Origin: an uncultured Bacteroidales bacterium
Lineage (GTDB): Bacteria > Bacteroidota > Bacteroidia > Bacteroidales > UBA932
NCBI GenBank assembly: GCA_946405435.1
Contig: CAMJHF010000010.1
Location: 33,554 to 97,553, forward strand
Direction of reading: 5' to 3'
Length of the DNA stretch: 64,000 nt
Below are positions 51,308-59,677 of the stretch, one piece after another. The position numbers and the translations under genes were made by a program. Position 1 is the stretch's first letter, and every line of letters starts with the position of its first letter. The notes under the pieces were generated by a model that saw only the letters and a program-made list of their open reading frames with translations, had not been told where the DNA came from and did not search any database.

Positions 51308-52905
51308 AGGCTGAAATACTTTGCAAAGCAGTCCCACAGAAGGCTGGTGCGGTAGTTCTCTATCATCACCACTATCGGCCCCTGGTCTATGGCGATACAA
51401 GATTTGGCAAACCATGCGGCGTCCAGGCTGAAGGCGTCGTAGAAGCCGTATTCGCCCCACAGGCGGTCACCGTACACATAGTAGAAGGTGCGTAGGGCAT
51501 CCATGCTCTCCGTGGGCGTGTATGGCATCGATGCCAGGGCCGCCGTGGGAGCTATGACACCCTTGTCGCTGGTGGGCGAGCTGGCGGCATACCCGTCTGG
51601 AATGTCGCTGGCCGTGAGACCCCAGCACCAGGCGCTGTAGCCTGCGTGCTTCTTGGGATTGGCGGCGCAGTAGGCATGGTTTATCTTGGCGTGCGCCACA
51701 TTCTGCTCCCAGTACGAAGTCACGAATTCATCTCCGTTGCCCATAGGGTTGAGTCCCATGAAAGAATAATGGGCAAAGAACATGGGGCCGCCATAATCGG
51801 AGCCGGCAGGGAGCGTAATGTCATAGAATTTGCGGCCGTTCAGGATGCCGCCGCCACGGGCCCAGCCGCTGCGGAACACTTCCGCACTCACGGGATGAGT
51901 GGGCGAGCGCAGGGCAAGCCAGTAAACCATCAGGGCCTCGTTCCAGCCGCTGACATGCATGTTCATGGCCCAGTCCTTATCAGGCGACCAGTGCCAGTAG
52001 AGCACGTTCTGTCCGCCGCGGGTAAACCAGTCCCACTCCACAGCGCGCCATATTTCGTCTATGCCGCTTCGGATGTCGGCCTCCTCGGGCTTGTCGCAGT
52101 AGCCGGCGGCGGCCAGCAGGCCCTCTATAAGGAACGCCGTCTCCACAAGGTCGGCACCGTTGTCGTTGGTGCTGAAGGGAATCACCGCCCCGGTGGTGCC
52201 GTTGAGCCAGTGGGAATAGACGCCGTGGAAGCGCTGTGCCTTGCCGCCCAGGAACTGCACTATGGTGCGCAGTCTGTCGGCAGCCTCGGCGCGGGTGACG
52301 AATCCCCTCTCCACGCCCACGGGAAGGCACATTATGCCGAATCCTGAGCCTCCGGTGGTAACCGTCTCGCCGGAGCCCAGCCGCTCGCGCGCAAGCCCGC
52401 TCACCGGGTGCGCATAGTCCCAAAAATACTTGAAGGTCTGTCGCTGGACAAGCGTCAGGAGTTCATCGTCAGGGATGCGCTCAAACTTGTCGGACTGGTC
52501 GTACTGTGTTGAGAACACGGCACTTGCCTGCTCCAGAAGATTTACCCCGAAGTGCTCCCCGGCGGGAAGTGTAAAGACATAGCGCCGGAAGTCGTCGAGG
52601 CGGGAAACGGGCGTGAAAACGACAACCGATTTGTCCCTTCCGTAGGCGGCCCTGACTTCCCCGCCGGAAAAGACGACCTGGCCCTCACCGGCCTCCAGAT
52701 TCACTTCCGAGGTGAATTCCACCTCGATGCTGGCGCCGTCGGCCGGGATATCACCCACGGAGCCGTTGTCGGCTCTCCGGCCATTCACGCTCACGGACAC
52801 GGCCATAACCTTGGGCAGTTCCTGCTCAGCGGGAGTGCAGGCGAAACAAAGGCTCAGCAGAAGTACCTGAAGAGCCCGAAAGGATTTGAGTGCAGGATTA
52901 TACAT
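51304..52905 (-). CDS. GH144-like glycoside hydrolase (endo-beta-1,2-glucanase family), lipoprotein, copy 2
   Basis: A 533-residue lipoprotein from ATG 52905 (lipobox LCFAC, Cys23). It carries an N-terminal Ig-like segment (about 45-150) before the catalytic domain. Catalytic blocks shared with the paralogue at 58394 include TGGSGFGIM, NDNGADLVETAFLIEGLL, VEWDWFTRGG, YWHWSPD and AIDQGPIVVMIENYRTSLLW. GH144 enzymes are (alpha/alpha)6 endo-beta-1,2-glucanases making sophoro-oligosaccharides. The second copy in one PUL may have different cleavage or branching preference. A longer start at 52947 lacks a better signal peptide. Confidence 0.84.
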   Translation of the reverse strand: MYNPALKSFRALQVLLLSLCFACTPAEQELPKVMAVSVSVNGRRADNGSVGDIPADGASIEVEFTSEVNLEAGEGQVVFSGGEVRAAYGRDKSVVVFTPVSRLDDFRRYVFTLPAGEHFGVNLLEQASAVFSTQYDQSDKFERIPDDELLTLVQRQTFKYFWDYAHPVSGLARERLGSGETVTTGGSGFGIMCLPVGVERGFVTRAEAADRLRTIVQFLGGKAQRFHGVYSHWLNGTTGAVIPFSTNDNGADLVETAFLIEGLLAAAGYCDKPEEADIRSGIDEIWRAVEWDWFTRGGQNVLYWHWSPDKDWAMNMHVSGWNEALMVYWLALRSPTHPVSAEVFRSGWARGGGILNGRKFYDITLPAGSDYGGPMFFAHYSFMGLNPMGNGDEFVTSYWEQNVAHAKINHAYCAANPKKHAGYSAWCWGLTASDIPDGYAASSPTSDKGVIAPTAALASMPYTPTESMDALRTFYYVYGDRLWGEYGFYDAFSLDAAWFAKSCIAIDQGPIVVMIENYRTSLLWDCFAKYFSL

Positions 52906-52950
52906 GGCAGTGGCGGGAAACATCACTTTCCCGCCACCGAAAATCAAATG

Positions 52951-53841
52951 TTATTTCTTGGCTTCAAGGGAAACCTTGAGCTCCTCTTTGTAGAGGGAGA
53001 GAACCTCGGCCTCGCTGAGAGCCTTGTTGAAGACGCGCAGCTCGTCGATGGCACCGGGGAAGTAGTTGAGCCACTCGTCGGCTGCCTTACCCTCGATCTT
53101 TGAGGCCCATCCGCCAATGTAGAGCCTGTCGCAATCGGATGCAAATGCAGCCTTGATGCCGCCGGCCACCTTGCCGTCGGGAAGGAATTCGCCTTCATTG
53201 ACAATGACACCGTTCACGAAGTTAGCCCACTTGCCGTCGGCGGCGTTGTAGGTACGTGCAATCTGGAACCAGGTGTCCTTTCTGGCGTACTCGGCACTGC
53301 GGACGTTGGGCCACATTGCGGGCTTGCCTTCAACGGAGAGGAAGTCGATGCGACCGTTGAAATCCTGCTCCTCCTGACCGGTATCGGCATTGACACCGGA
53401 GTTGTCGAACAGATACACGAAGGAAGGCCATACTGCCTCAACGCCGGTGCCGTTGAAAGAAAGGAGGGCGCCCTTGGCAGGCTTGCCTGCGGGAAGTTTC
53501 ACCCAGCAGGTGATGGTCATGCTCTCGAGGCTGGTGAAGGGGTTGCCTGCGGCGAGCTTATAGGACATGTATGCCTGCTTGGTATTGTCGCCGGATTTGT
53601 TGCTGTACCCAAAACCATAGAAACCGTCTCCCAGCAAAGAGCCTTCGCCAAAAGCTTCGCCTTCGGAGATACCTGCGGGAAGTTTGTCAATCGTGGGTTC
53701 AAATCCGATATGGAGAACGAGATTGTCCTTGGCGGTGGTAACAGCGCTCTGGGATGCAGGAGGGTCATTGGAAATAGGATTGCATGAAGAAACAGCGGCT
53801 GCAATTACTGCGCATGCTGCAAAAAAGATAGATTTTTTCAT
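52951..53841 (-). CDS. LamG/concanavalin-fold surface lipoprotein (putative glycan-binding protein)
   Basis: A 296-residue lipoprotein: signal peptide and lipobox AAVSSC (Cys20). The mature part has the jelly-roll pattern of LamG-like domains, with LVLHIGFEPTIDKLP, SMTITCWVKLPAG, FLSVEGKPAMWPN and the terminal PGAIDELRVFNKALSEAEV, the calcium-site region of the fold. Position after SusD is where surface glycan-binding proteins of PULs lie. It may present beta-1,2-glucan to SusCD. A TATATTTG element at 53886-53879 lies 37 nt before the ATG, so it may also have its own promoter. Confidence 0.82.
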   Translation of the reverse strand: MKKSIFFAACAVIAAAVSSCNPISNDPPASQSAVTTAKDNLVLHIGFEPTIDKLPAGISEGEAFGEGSLLGDGFYGFGYSNKSGDNTKQAYMSYKLAAGNPFTSLESMTITCWVKLPAGKPAKGALLSFNGTGVEAVWPSFVYLFDNSGVNADTGQEEQDFNGRIDFLSVEGKPAMWPNVRSAEYARKDTWFQIARTYNAADGKWANFVNGVIVNEGEFLPDGKVAGGIKAAFASDCDRLYIGGWASKIEGKAADEWLNYFPGAIDELRVFNKALSEAEVLSLYKEELKVSLEAKK

Positions 53842-53904
53842 TTTTAATAAAATTGGTTGATGTTTTCTATAAAGTGAGCAAATATAGTAAATCTTGCTTT
53901 AATA

Positions 53905-55383
53905 CTAATACGTATATCCCGGACTCTGAGGCAAATTGGGGTTGAGCTGCCGTTCTGCGGAAGGAATGGGGAAGTGCTCATTCTTGCCGGCCTTGAATCC
54001 AAGGGGTCCCAGAACCTCAGCGGCCTGCCCCCAGCGGACCAGGTCGAAGAAACGGCAGTCTTCCATGGCAAGCTCGGCGTGACGCTCTTCGCGGACGGTC
54101 TCCAGAGTGGCTTCGACGGGCTTGAGTCCGGCGCGTTCGCGCACCAGCGAGAGAGCCTCGTCGGCGGTAAGACTTCCGACGGGAGCGCCTTCCTTGAGCG
54201 CCTCGGCGTAATTGAGCAGCACCTCCGAGTAGCGCAGCAGCCTTATGTCATAGTCGCGACCGTAGGCATTGAAGGACCACTTGTTGTAGCGCGAGGGAGT
54301 ATAGACCTTGCCGTTGTAATAGGGGTTGGCGCAGATGTCAGCGATTTCGTCGCCCTCGGGCGTCTTGGTTCCGCGCTCCAGGATGGTTGCGGCCTTTCGG
54401 GCCACATCGCCGCGGGCATCAAGGAAGTCGACCAGCTTCTGGCTGGGCACCTTGAATCCCCAGCCCTGCATGTTGGAGGAACTGTTGTTGCGGGGTCCCT
54501 GGATGAAGGCGTAGTAGCACATGGGGGCGTCGCCCGTGCTCTGGCCCAGGGTGGAACTCTGCAGCGACATAAGAATCTCGGAGCTGTTCTCCCCTGCGGG
54601 AAGGAACACGTTCCTGAACGATGGCAGCAGAGAGAAGAGCCCGCTGGAGATGACGGCGTCGGCCTGAGCTGCAGCCTCTTTCCAGTCTTCCATGTACAGA
54701 GCGACCCTGGATTTGAGCGCACGCGCAGTCCAGCAGGTATAGCGTCCGGGATAGCCGTCCCATTCGCCCGGGAGCACCTTGATGGCCTCGTCCAGGTCGG
54801 TGCAGACGAACTTGTACACTTCTTGTTCGGGAGAGGCCTTCATGGCGGCAAGTTCCTCGGAAGTCATGGTCTTGTCCACCAGAGGCACGGTTCCGAAAAT
54901 CCTGGCCAGGTTGAAGTAAGCCCATGCCCGTATGACGCGGGCCTCTCCGCGGCATTCGCGGACCTGGGCAAGCGCTTCCTCGGCGGTGAGTGCCTCTGCG
55001 AACTTGTCCATTGACTCCAGCGCATAGTTGGCGGCGGAGGCCACGTCGTAGAAGTACCTCCAGATGTCGGCCACGGCAGTGTTGGTGGGATCCACCGTGA
55101 AGTTGTCTATCGCGCCCGAAATGGCGATGCCGTCGTCGGGGGAGCTGCCCTTGTCTGCGTCGTCGGAAGCTATCTCCATGACAGCCACGTAGTTATATGC
55201 TTCTCCCTCGCCCATGCGCATGCTTGCGTATGCGGCGCTCACGGGAAGGAAGATATTCTCTGTCTTGGTATAGTCAAGCCCTGTCGTGGGCAGGGTGGCC
55301 TCGGTGCGGATGTTCAGGAAGTCTGCACAGCCGCTCAGCAGCAGCGCGGCCGCAAAGGCCATGATAATCAAACTCTTTTTCAT
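53905..55383 (-). CDS. susD: SusD-like glycan-binding lipoprotein
   Basis: A 492-residue SusD homologue. Lipobox LLLSGC (Cys19), followed by ADFLNIRTEATLP. The helical TPR-like core has ECRGEARVIRAWAYFNLARIFG and later VRERAGLKPVE, and the C-terminus RHAELAMEDCRFFDLVRWGQA is diagnostic. It forms the lid of the SusC channel and binds the target glycan. It is translated 3 nt after the SusC stop. The substrate is inferred to be beta-1,2-glucan from the adjacent enzymes. Confidence 0.93.
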   Translation of the reverse strand: MKKSLIIMAFAAALLLSGCADFLNIRTEATLPTTGLDYTKTENIFLPVSAAYASMRMGEGEAYNYVAVMEIASDDADKGSSPDDGIAISGAIDNFTVDPTNTAVADIWRYFYDVASAANYALESMDKFAEALTAEEALAQVRECRGEARVIRAWAYFNLARIFGTVPLVDKTMTSEELAAMKASPEQEVYKFVCTDLDEAIKVLPGEWDGYPGRYTCWTARALKSRVALYMEDWKEAAAQADAVISSGLFSLLPSFRNVFLPAGENSSEILMSLQSSTLGQSTGDAPMCYYAFIQGPRNNSSSNMQGWGFKVPSQKLVDFLDARGDVARKAATILERGTKTPEGDEIADICANPYYNGKVYTPSRYNKWSFNAYGRDYDIRLLRYSEVLLNYAEALKEGAPVGSLTADEALSLVRERAGLKPVEATLETVREERHAELAMEDCRFFDLVRWGQAAEVLGPLGFKAGKNEHFPIPSAERQLNPNLPQSPGYTY

Positions 55384-55386
55384 ACC

Positions 55387-58377
55387 CTAAAAATTGATGT
55401 TGAGACCGGCGGTGTAGATTGCCTGCATGGGATACACGGAAGAACCGTCGATGCCCGACTCTGTGGGCGAACCTCCGATTTCCGTGGTAAAGCCGTTGTA
55501 GCCAAAGAGGCTCAGAGGCCTCTGGGCGGAGAGATAGGCGCGGATGCGTCCGGCCCCGAACACGTTCTTGAAGGTGTAGCCCAGCTGGACGTTCTGGATC
55601 CGGAGGGCCGAGCCGTCCTCAACGAAGAAGCTGTTGCTCTGGGCCATCAGGCTCTCGGTGAGGGCTTTGGGCGAAGGGTAGGTACGACTTGGAGCATCCA
55701 CCCTCCAGGCATTCTTGTAGAAGGCGAGGTCGTAGTTGCCGTCGGGGAACACCTGCTTGTTGATGCGCTTGGCGTTGAAAATCTTGTTGCCGATGTTGGC
55801 GCTGAGGACCATGGAGAAGTCGAAACCTTTCCACTCTGCGCCCAGGTTCAGTCCCAGCATGAGCCAGGGAAGCGGCGAGCCAAGATAGGTGCGGTCTTCT
55901 TCCTTTATGACACCGTCGGCGACGGTGTCGTGGTACTTGAAGTATCCGACTGCGGCAGTAGTCTGGGTGACGTCGCTCAGCAGGGCTTCATATTCGTCCT
56001 GGTAGATGCCGTCCACTTTGTATCCCCAGAAAGCGCCGATGGGATATCCTACCTGCGTGAGAGTTGAATAGACACCATTTACCTTGGCTCCGGGGATATT
56101 GTCGCGGCCTTCCAGCGCAAGCACGCTGTTGTAGTTGAACGTGGCGTTGAATCCCACGTTGTAGTAGAAGCTTTCGGAGATGGAATCGGCCCAATTCAGA
56201 GAGAGCTCCACGCCGGCGTTGAGCACCTTGCCGTTGTTGGCGAGAAGGGTGGCCACACCGCCGCCGGTAGCTATGGGAGCGTAGAAAACCACCCTGTCGG
56301 TGACGCGGTGGTAAAGGTCGATTTCACCGTTCAGGCGGCTGCCCAGCAAGGCAAAGTCGGCACCCAGGTTGGCCTCGGTCACCACCTCCCAGCGAAGGTA
56401 GTTCTGATAGACCGTCTGAGCCCCTATGCCGTCAACCACGGTGTTGCCAAACACGGCGGAACTGGCTATTCCTGTGGTACCCACGATGCTCACATCGTTA
56501 GCAGGCACGTTGTCGTTGCCCAGCATGCCCCAGCTGGCGCGCAGCTTGAGGAAGTCGAAGGGTGAATTCTTCATCCAAGGCTCGTCGGAGATGTTCCAGC
56601 CGATACCTATTGAAGGGAAGATGCCCCATTTCTGCTGATACTTGGAGCTGCCGTCGGCACGCAGCGTGACGGTCGCCAGGTACTTGCCCTTGTAGTTGTA
56701 GGTGCCGCGGGTGAAGAACGACAAGCCGTTGTAGCGGGATCCGCCGTCGGTGGCCTGCTGGTTCTTGTAGGAACCGTTGGTCAGATAGAGCGACTGCAGG
56801 TCGAAGTCGGGGACGCTGCTCACGGTGCCCTTGAGCCACGCGTTGTACTGCATGCGCGTGGACTGTCCGAGCATGGCCGTGAAGGAATGGTCTCCCACGG
56901 TGTCGCTGTAGGTCAGGGTGTTGTCCAGAATATGGTAGGTGCCGTAGCTGAAGGTCTTGCCAAGACTTGAGATGCTGGTTCCCTGCGAGCCACCCACGAA
57001 GTGCTCGGGAGTGTAGGCCTTGCCGTCGGAGAAGTTGAAGTCGAGGTTATAGGATGTCTTGAACTTCAGCTTTTCCGGTATGATGGTGGCCTCGGCGTAG
57101 GCACTGAACACAGTCTTGAGGCCGTCGCTCCAATTGCGGTTGTAGAAGGCGCTGGCTGCAGGGTTGCCGTAGGCGTTGGCGTATCCGTAGCGCTGGGGAG
57201 AGTCGAAGGGCTCGGGATATGCGGCGGCGTTGGACTCGTTGTACACCGGATATACGGGGGGATTGACGAATGCCTGGTAATAGACTTCGGAATTGGCGTT
57301 GTTGGCGTTCCACTTGGAAACCACGGTGTTGAATCCCACCTTGAGCCAGTCAGTCATGGTCTGGTCCAGGCGTGCGCGGAAATTCAGGCGCCCGTAGTCG
57401 TTCTTGGTGTAGTTCATGATGCCGTCCTGCCAGAAGTAGCTCAGACCCACGCTGTAATTGGTCTTCTCCGTGCCCCCGGAGAGGTCCAGGGAGTGGGAAT
57501 GGGTAAAAGCGGGATGCACCAGGGTGGCGTACCAGTCGGTGTCGTGGCTGTAGTCAGAAGCATTCTTGGGCGTGAATCCGGTGGAGCCTGCAAACGCCAG
57601 GTTGTACAACTCTACGTACTGCTCGGTGTTGGCAAGCTTCATGATGTTGGTGGGGACCTGGACGCCGGCATAACCGTCGTAGGCCACGCGCACCTTGCCG
57701 GTCGCGCCCTTCTTGGTGGTGACCAGGATGACGCCGTTGGCTGCGCGCACACCGTAGATGGCCGCTGCGGAAGCGTCCTTGAGCACTGTCAGCGACTCGA
57801 TGTCCGAACTGGAAAGGAAGTCGATGTTGTCCATGAAGGCTCCGTCCACCACATAAAGGGGAGTAGCATAGTCGCCGATGGATCCCACGCCGCGGATTTT
57901 GACCGAAGGGCCTGCTCCCGGAGCGCCGCTCTGGGTAATCTGCACACCGCTGACCATGCCCTGGAGGGCGGCCATCGGGTTGGCCGTGGCCTGTTTGGCA
58001 AGCTCCTCACCCTTGACATTGACGATGGGGGCGGTGAGGTCTTTGGCCTTCTGGGTGCCGTAACCCACTACCACCACCTCCTCAAGGAAGGTTTCATCTT
58101 CGGAAAGGTTGATTGTAGCCGGCAGTTCGGAGGCTTTGAAGCTCCGGGTGGCGTAGCCCATGCAGCTTACCTCAACCATGGCGTCGGGGCTGGAGACCGT
58201 GAGGATATAGTCCCCGTCCAGGCCAGTGGAGGTGCCGTTCATGGTGCCGGCCTCGATGACGGTGGCGCCGATCACCGGGCCAAGCTCGTCCTGCACAATG
58301 CCCTTGACCTGATAGCCTTGGGCGTACGCCGCAAAACCCGTGAGCAGAGTGCCGATAATGATTAGTAATTTCTTCAT
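55387..58377 (-). CDS. susC: SusC-like TonB-dependent glycan transporter
   Basis: A 996-residue outer-membrane porin. Signal peptide MKKLLIIIGTLLTGFAAYAQ, then a carboxypeptidase D regulatory-like domain (GYQVKGIVQDELGPVIGATV), a TonB box region EEVVVVGYGTQ and plug domain (SVKIRGVGSIGDYATPLYVV, DASAAAIYGVRAANGVILVT). A 22-strand barrel runs from about residue 230 to the terminal Phe of GLNINF. It imports oligosaccharides using TonB energy together with SusD. ATG 58377 begins 16 nt after the GH144-like gene; an earlier ATG at 58434 lies inside that gene. Confidence 0.94.
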   Translation of the reverse strand: MKKLLIIIGTLLTGFAAYAQGYQVKGIVQDELGPVIGATVIEAGTMNGTSTGLDGDYILTVSSPDAMVEVSCMGYATRSFKASELPATINLSEDETFLEEVVVVGYGTQKAKDLTAPIVNVKGEELAKQATANPMAALQGMVSGVQITQSGAPGAGPSVKIRGVGSIGDYATPLYVVDGAFMDNIDFLSSSDIESLTVLKDASAAAIYGVRAANGVILVTTKKGATGKVRVAYDGYAGVQVPTNIMKLANTEQYVELYNLAFAGSTGFTPKNASDYSHDTDWYATLVHPAFTHSHSLDLSGGTEKTNYSVGLSYFWQDGIMNYTKNDYGRLNFRARLDQTMTDWLKVGFNTVVSKWNANNANSEVYYQAFVNPPVYPVYNESNAAAYPEPFDSPQRYGYANAYGNPAASAFYNRNWSDGLKTVFSAYAEATIIPEKLKFKTSYNLDFNFSDGKAYTPEHFVGGSQGTSISSLGKTFSYGTYHILDNTLTYSDTVGDHSFTAMLGQSTRMQYNAWLKGTVSSVPDFDLQSLYLTNGSYKNQQATDGGSRYNGLSFFTRGTYNYKGKYLATVTLRADGSSKYQQKWGIFPSIGIGWNISDEPWMKNSPFDFLKLRASWGMLGNDNVPANDVSIVGTTGIASSAVFGNTVVDGIGAQTVYQNYLRWEVVTEANLGADFALLGSRLNGEIDLYHRVTDRVVFYAPIATGGGVATLLANNGKVLNAGVELSLNWADSISESFYYNVGFNATFNYNSVLALEGRDNIPGAKVNGVYSTLTQVGYPIGAFWGYKVDGIYQDEYEALLSDVTQTTAAVGYFKYHDTVADGVIKEEDRTYLGSPLPWLMLGLNLGAEWKGFDFSMVLSANIGNKIFNAKRINKQVFPDGNYDLAFYKNAWRVDAPSRTYPSPKALTESLMAQSNSFFVEDGSALRIQNVQLGYTFKNVFGAGRIRAYLSAQRPLSLFGYNGFTTEIGGSPTESGIDGSSVYPMQAIYTAGLNINF

Positions 58378-58393
58378 ATTAAATATAATGTAT

Positions 58394-59677
58394 TTATTCT
58401 GAACGGAATCCGAGTTTCTCCAGGCCGGGAGCAATCTCTGGGGAAGTCATGAAAAGATTCCACAGAAGGCCGGTGCGGTAATTCTCTATCATCACGGCTT
58501 CCGGGCCTTGGTCTATGGCAAGGTAGTGGTCAATGACCGCCGGCTCGCGCGAGGGGTTATATGCATCGTAGAAGCCATAGGGGCCGAACATTTCGGTATT
58601 GTAGTACAGATTGCGGATGACCTGCATCGATCCCTCGGGGGTATAAACTATGGAACTGATGGCCGCAGTCGGCGACACGGTGCCGTTGTCGGCGTCGGTG
58701 CCGGGATGGTGGGAGCTGTAGCCCACGTCCGGGTCGTCGGAAGATGTAAAGCCCCAAAGATCAGCGCCGTAGCCCTTGTGTCCCTTGGGATTGTCTATGG
58801 CATAGGCACGGTGTATGAGGGTATGGGCCTTGTTGCGCTCGAAGTAGTCCGTGTACTCGTCACGGAGAATCCTCGGATCCAGGCCCAGGAAGGAATAATG
58901 ACAGAAGAACAACGGGCCGCCCAGCTCCATGCCCAGAGGAAGCTTGATGCCGTAGTACTCCTTGCCGTTGTAGTAATAGTCGGACTTCTTGTAACAGGCC
59001 TCGTACACCTCGGGACGTATGGGATGCGTGGGCGAAGATGCAGCCAGCACGTAGGTGATGAGGGTCTCATCGTAGCCTTTGATGCGGTGGTTCATCTTCC
59101 AGCCGTAATTTTTGGACCAGTGCCAGTACAGGGAATCGGTGCCGCGGGTGTACCAGTCCCACTCGACATCTTTCCAAAGCCTGTCGCAGCGCTCCGAAAG
59201 ATCTGAGTCCTTGTCTTTGAGCCACTGGCGGGCCGTGAGCAGGCCCTGCACCATAAAGGCTGTCTCCACAAGGTCGCCTCCATCATCGAACTGACTGAAG
59301 CTGAATGGTTTGCCGGTGTCGGCGTCGTACCAGTGGGCCCAGGCTCCATGGAAGCGCTCAAGCCTCTCGAGACTCTCTACCATCTTGCCCACGCGGCTAA
59401 TTCCTTCCGTCATGGGATAATAGTCACGTTCGGCGCCGGCAATCACGGCCATCATGCCGAAGCCCGAGCCGCCTATGGTGACGATGTTGCCGTTCCGGTC
59501 GTTGTTACGCTCGCGGGCAAGGCCGGTGGCGGGGTCGGCAAAGTCGGTAAAGTATTTGATGGTATATCTCTCGACGGTATCCAACAGGGCCTCGTCGGAA
59601 AGATGCGCCTTGGGCCTTGGACCGCAGGAGATCAGCGTCAGAGCCAGCAGGATGGCTGCAAAAGGTATCTTATTCAT
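58394..59677 (-). CDS. GH144-like glycoside hydrolase (endo-beta-1,2-glucanase family), lipoprotein, copy 1
   Basis: A 427-residue lipoprotein (lipobox LTLISC, Cys18) without the extra N-terminal Ig-like domain of copy 2. Conserved blocks are IGGSGFGMMAV, FDDGGDLVETAFMVQGLL, VEWDWYTRGTDSLYWHWS, SSPTHPI and AIDQGPEAVMIENYRTGLLW. GH144 members cut beta-1,2-glucan internally. The start codon overlaps the end of the GH3 gene by 8 bp, so the two are coupled. Together the GH3 and this enzyme would take the polymer through oligosaccharide to glucose. Confidence 0.87.
   Translation of the reverse strand: MNKIPFAAILLALTLISCGPRPKAHLSDEALLDTVERYTIKYFTDFADPATGLARERNNDRNGNIVTIGGSGFGMMAVIAGAERDYYPMTEGISRVGKMVESLERLERFHGAWAHWYDADTGKPFSFSQFDDGGDLVETAFMVQGLLTARQWLKDKDSDLSERCDRLWKDVEWDWYTRGTDSLYWHWSKNYGWKMNHRIKGYDETLITYVLAASSPTHPIRPEVYEACYKKSDYYYNGKEYYGIKLPLGMELGGPLFFCHYSFLGLDPRILRDEYTDYFERNKAHTLIHRAYAIDNPKGHKGYGADLWGFTSSDDPDVGYSSHHPGTDADNGTVSPTAAISSIVYTPEGSMQVIRNLYYNTEMFGPYGFYDAYNPSREPAVIDHYLAIDQGPEAVMIENYRTGLLWNLFMTSPEIAPGLEKLGFRSE

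Noticed and set aside
53879..53886. Separate promoter of the LamG lipoprotein gene
   Set aside because: The -7 element is exact, but there is no -33 TTTG at the right distance, and the gene lies in line with the operon. I only mention it under the gene.
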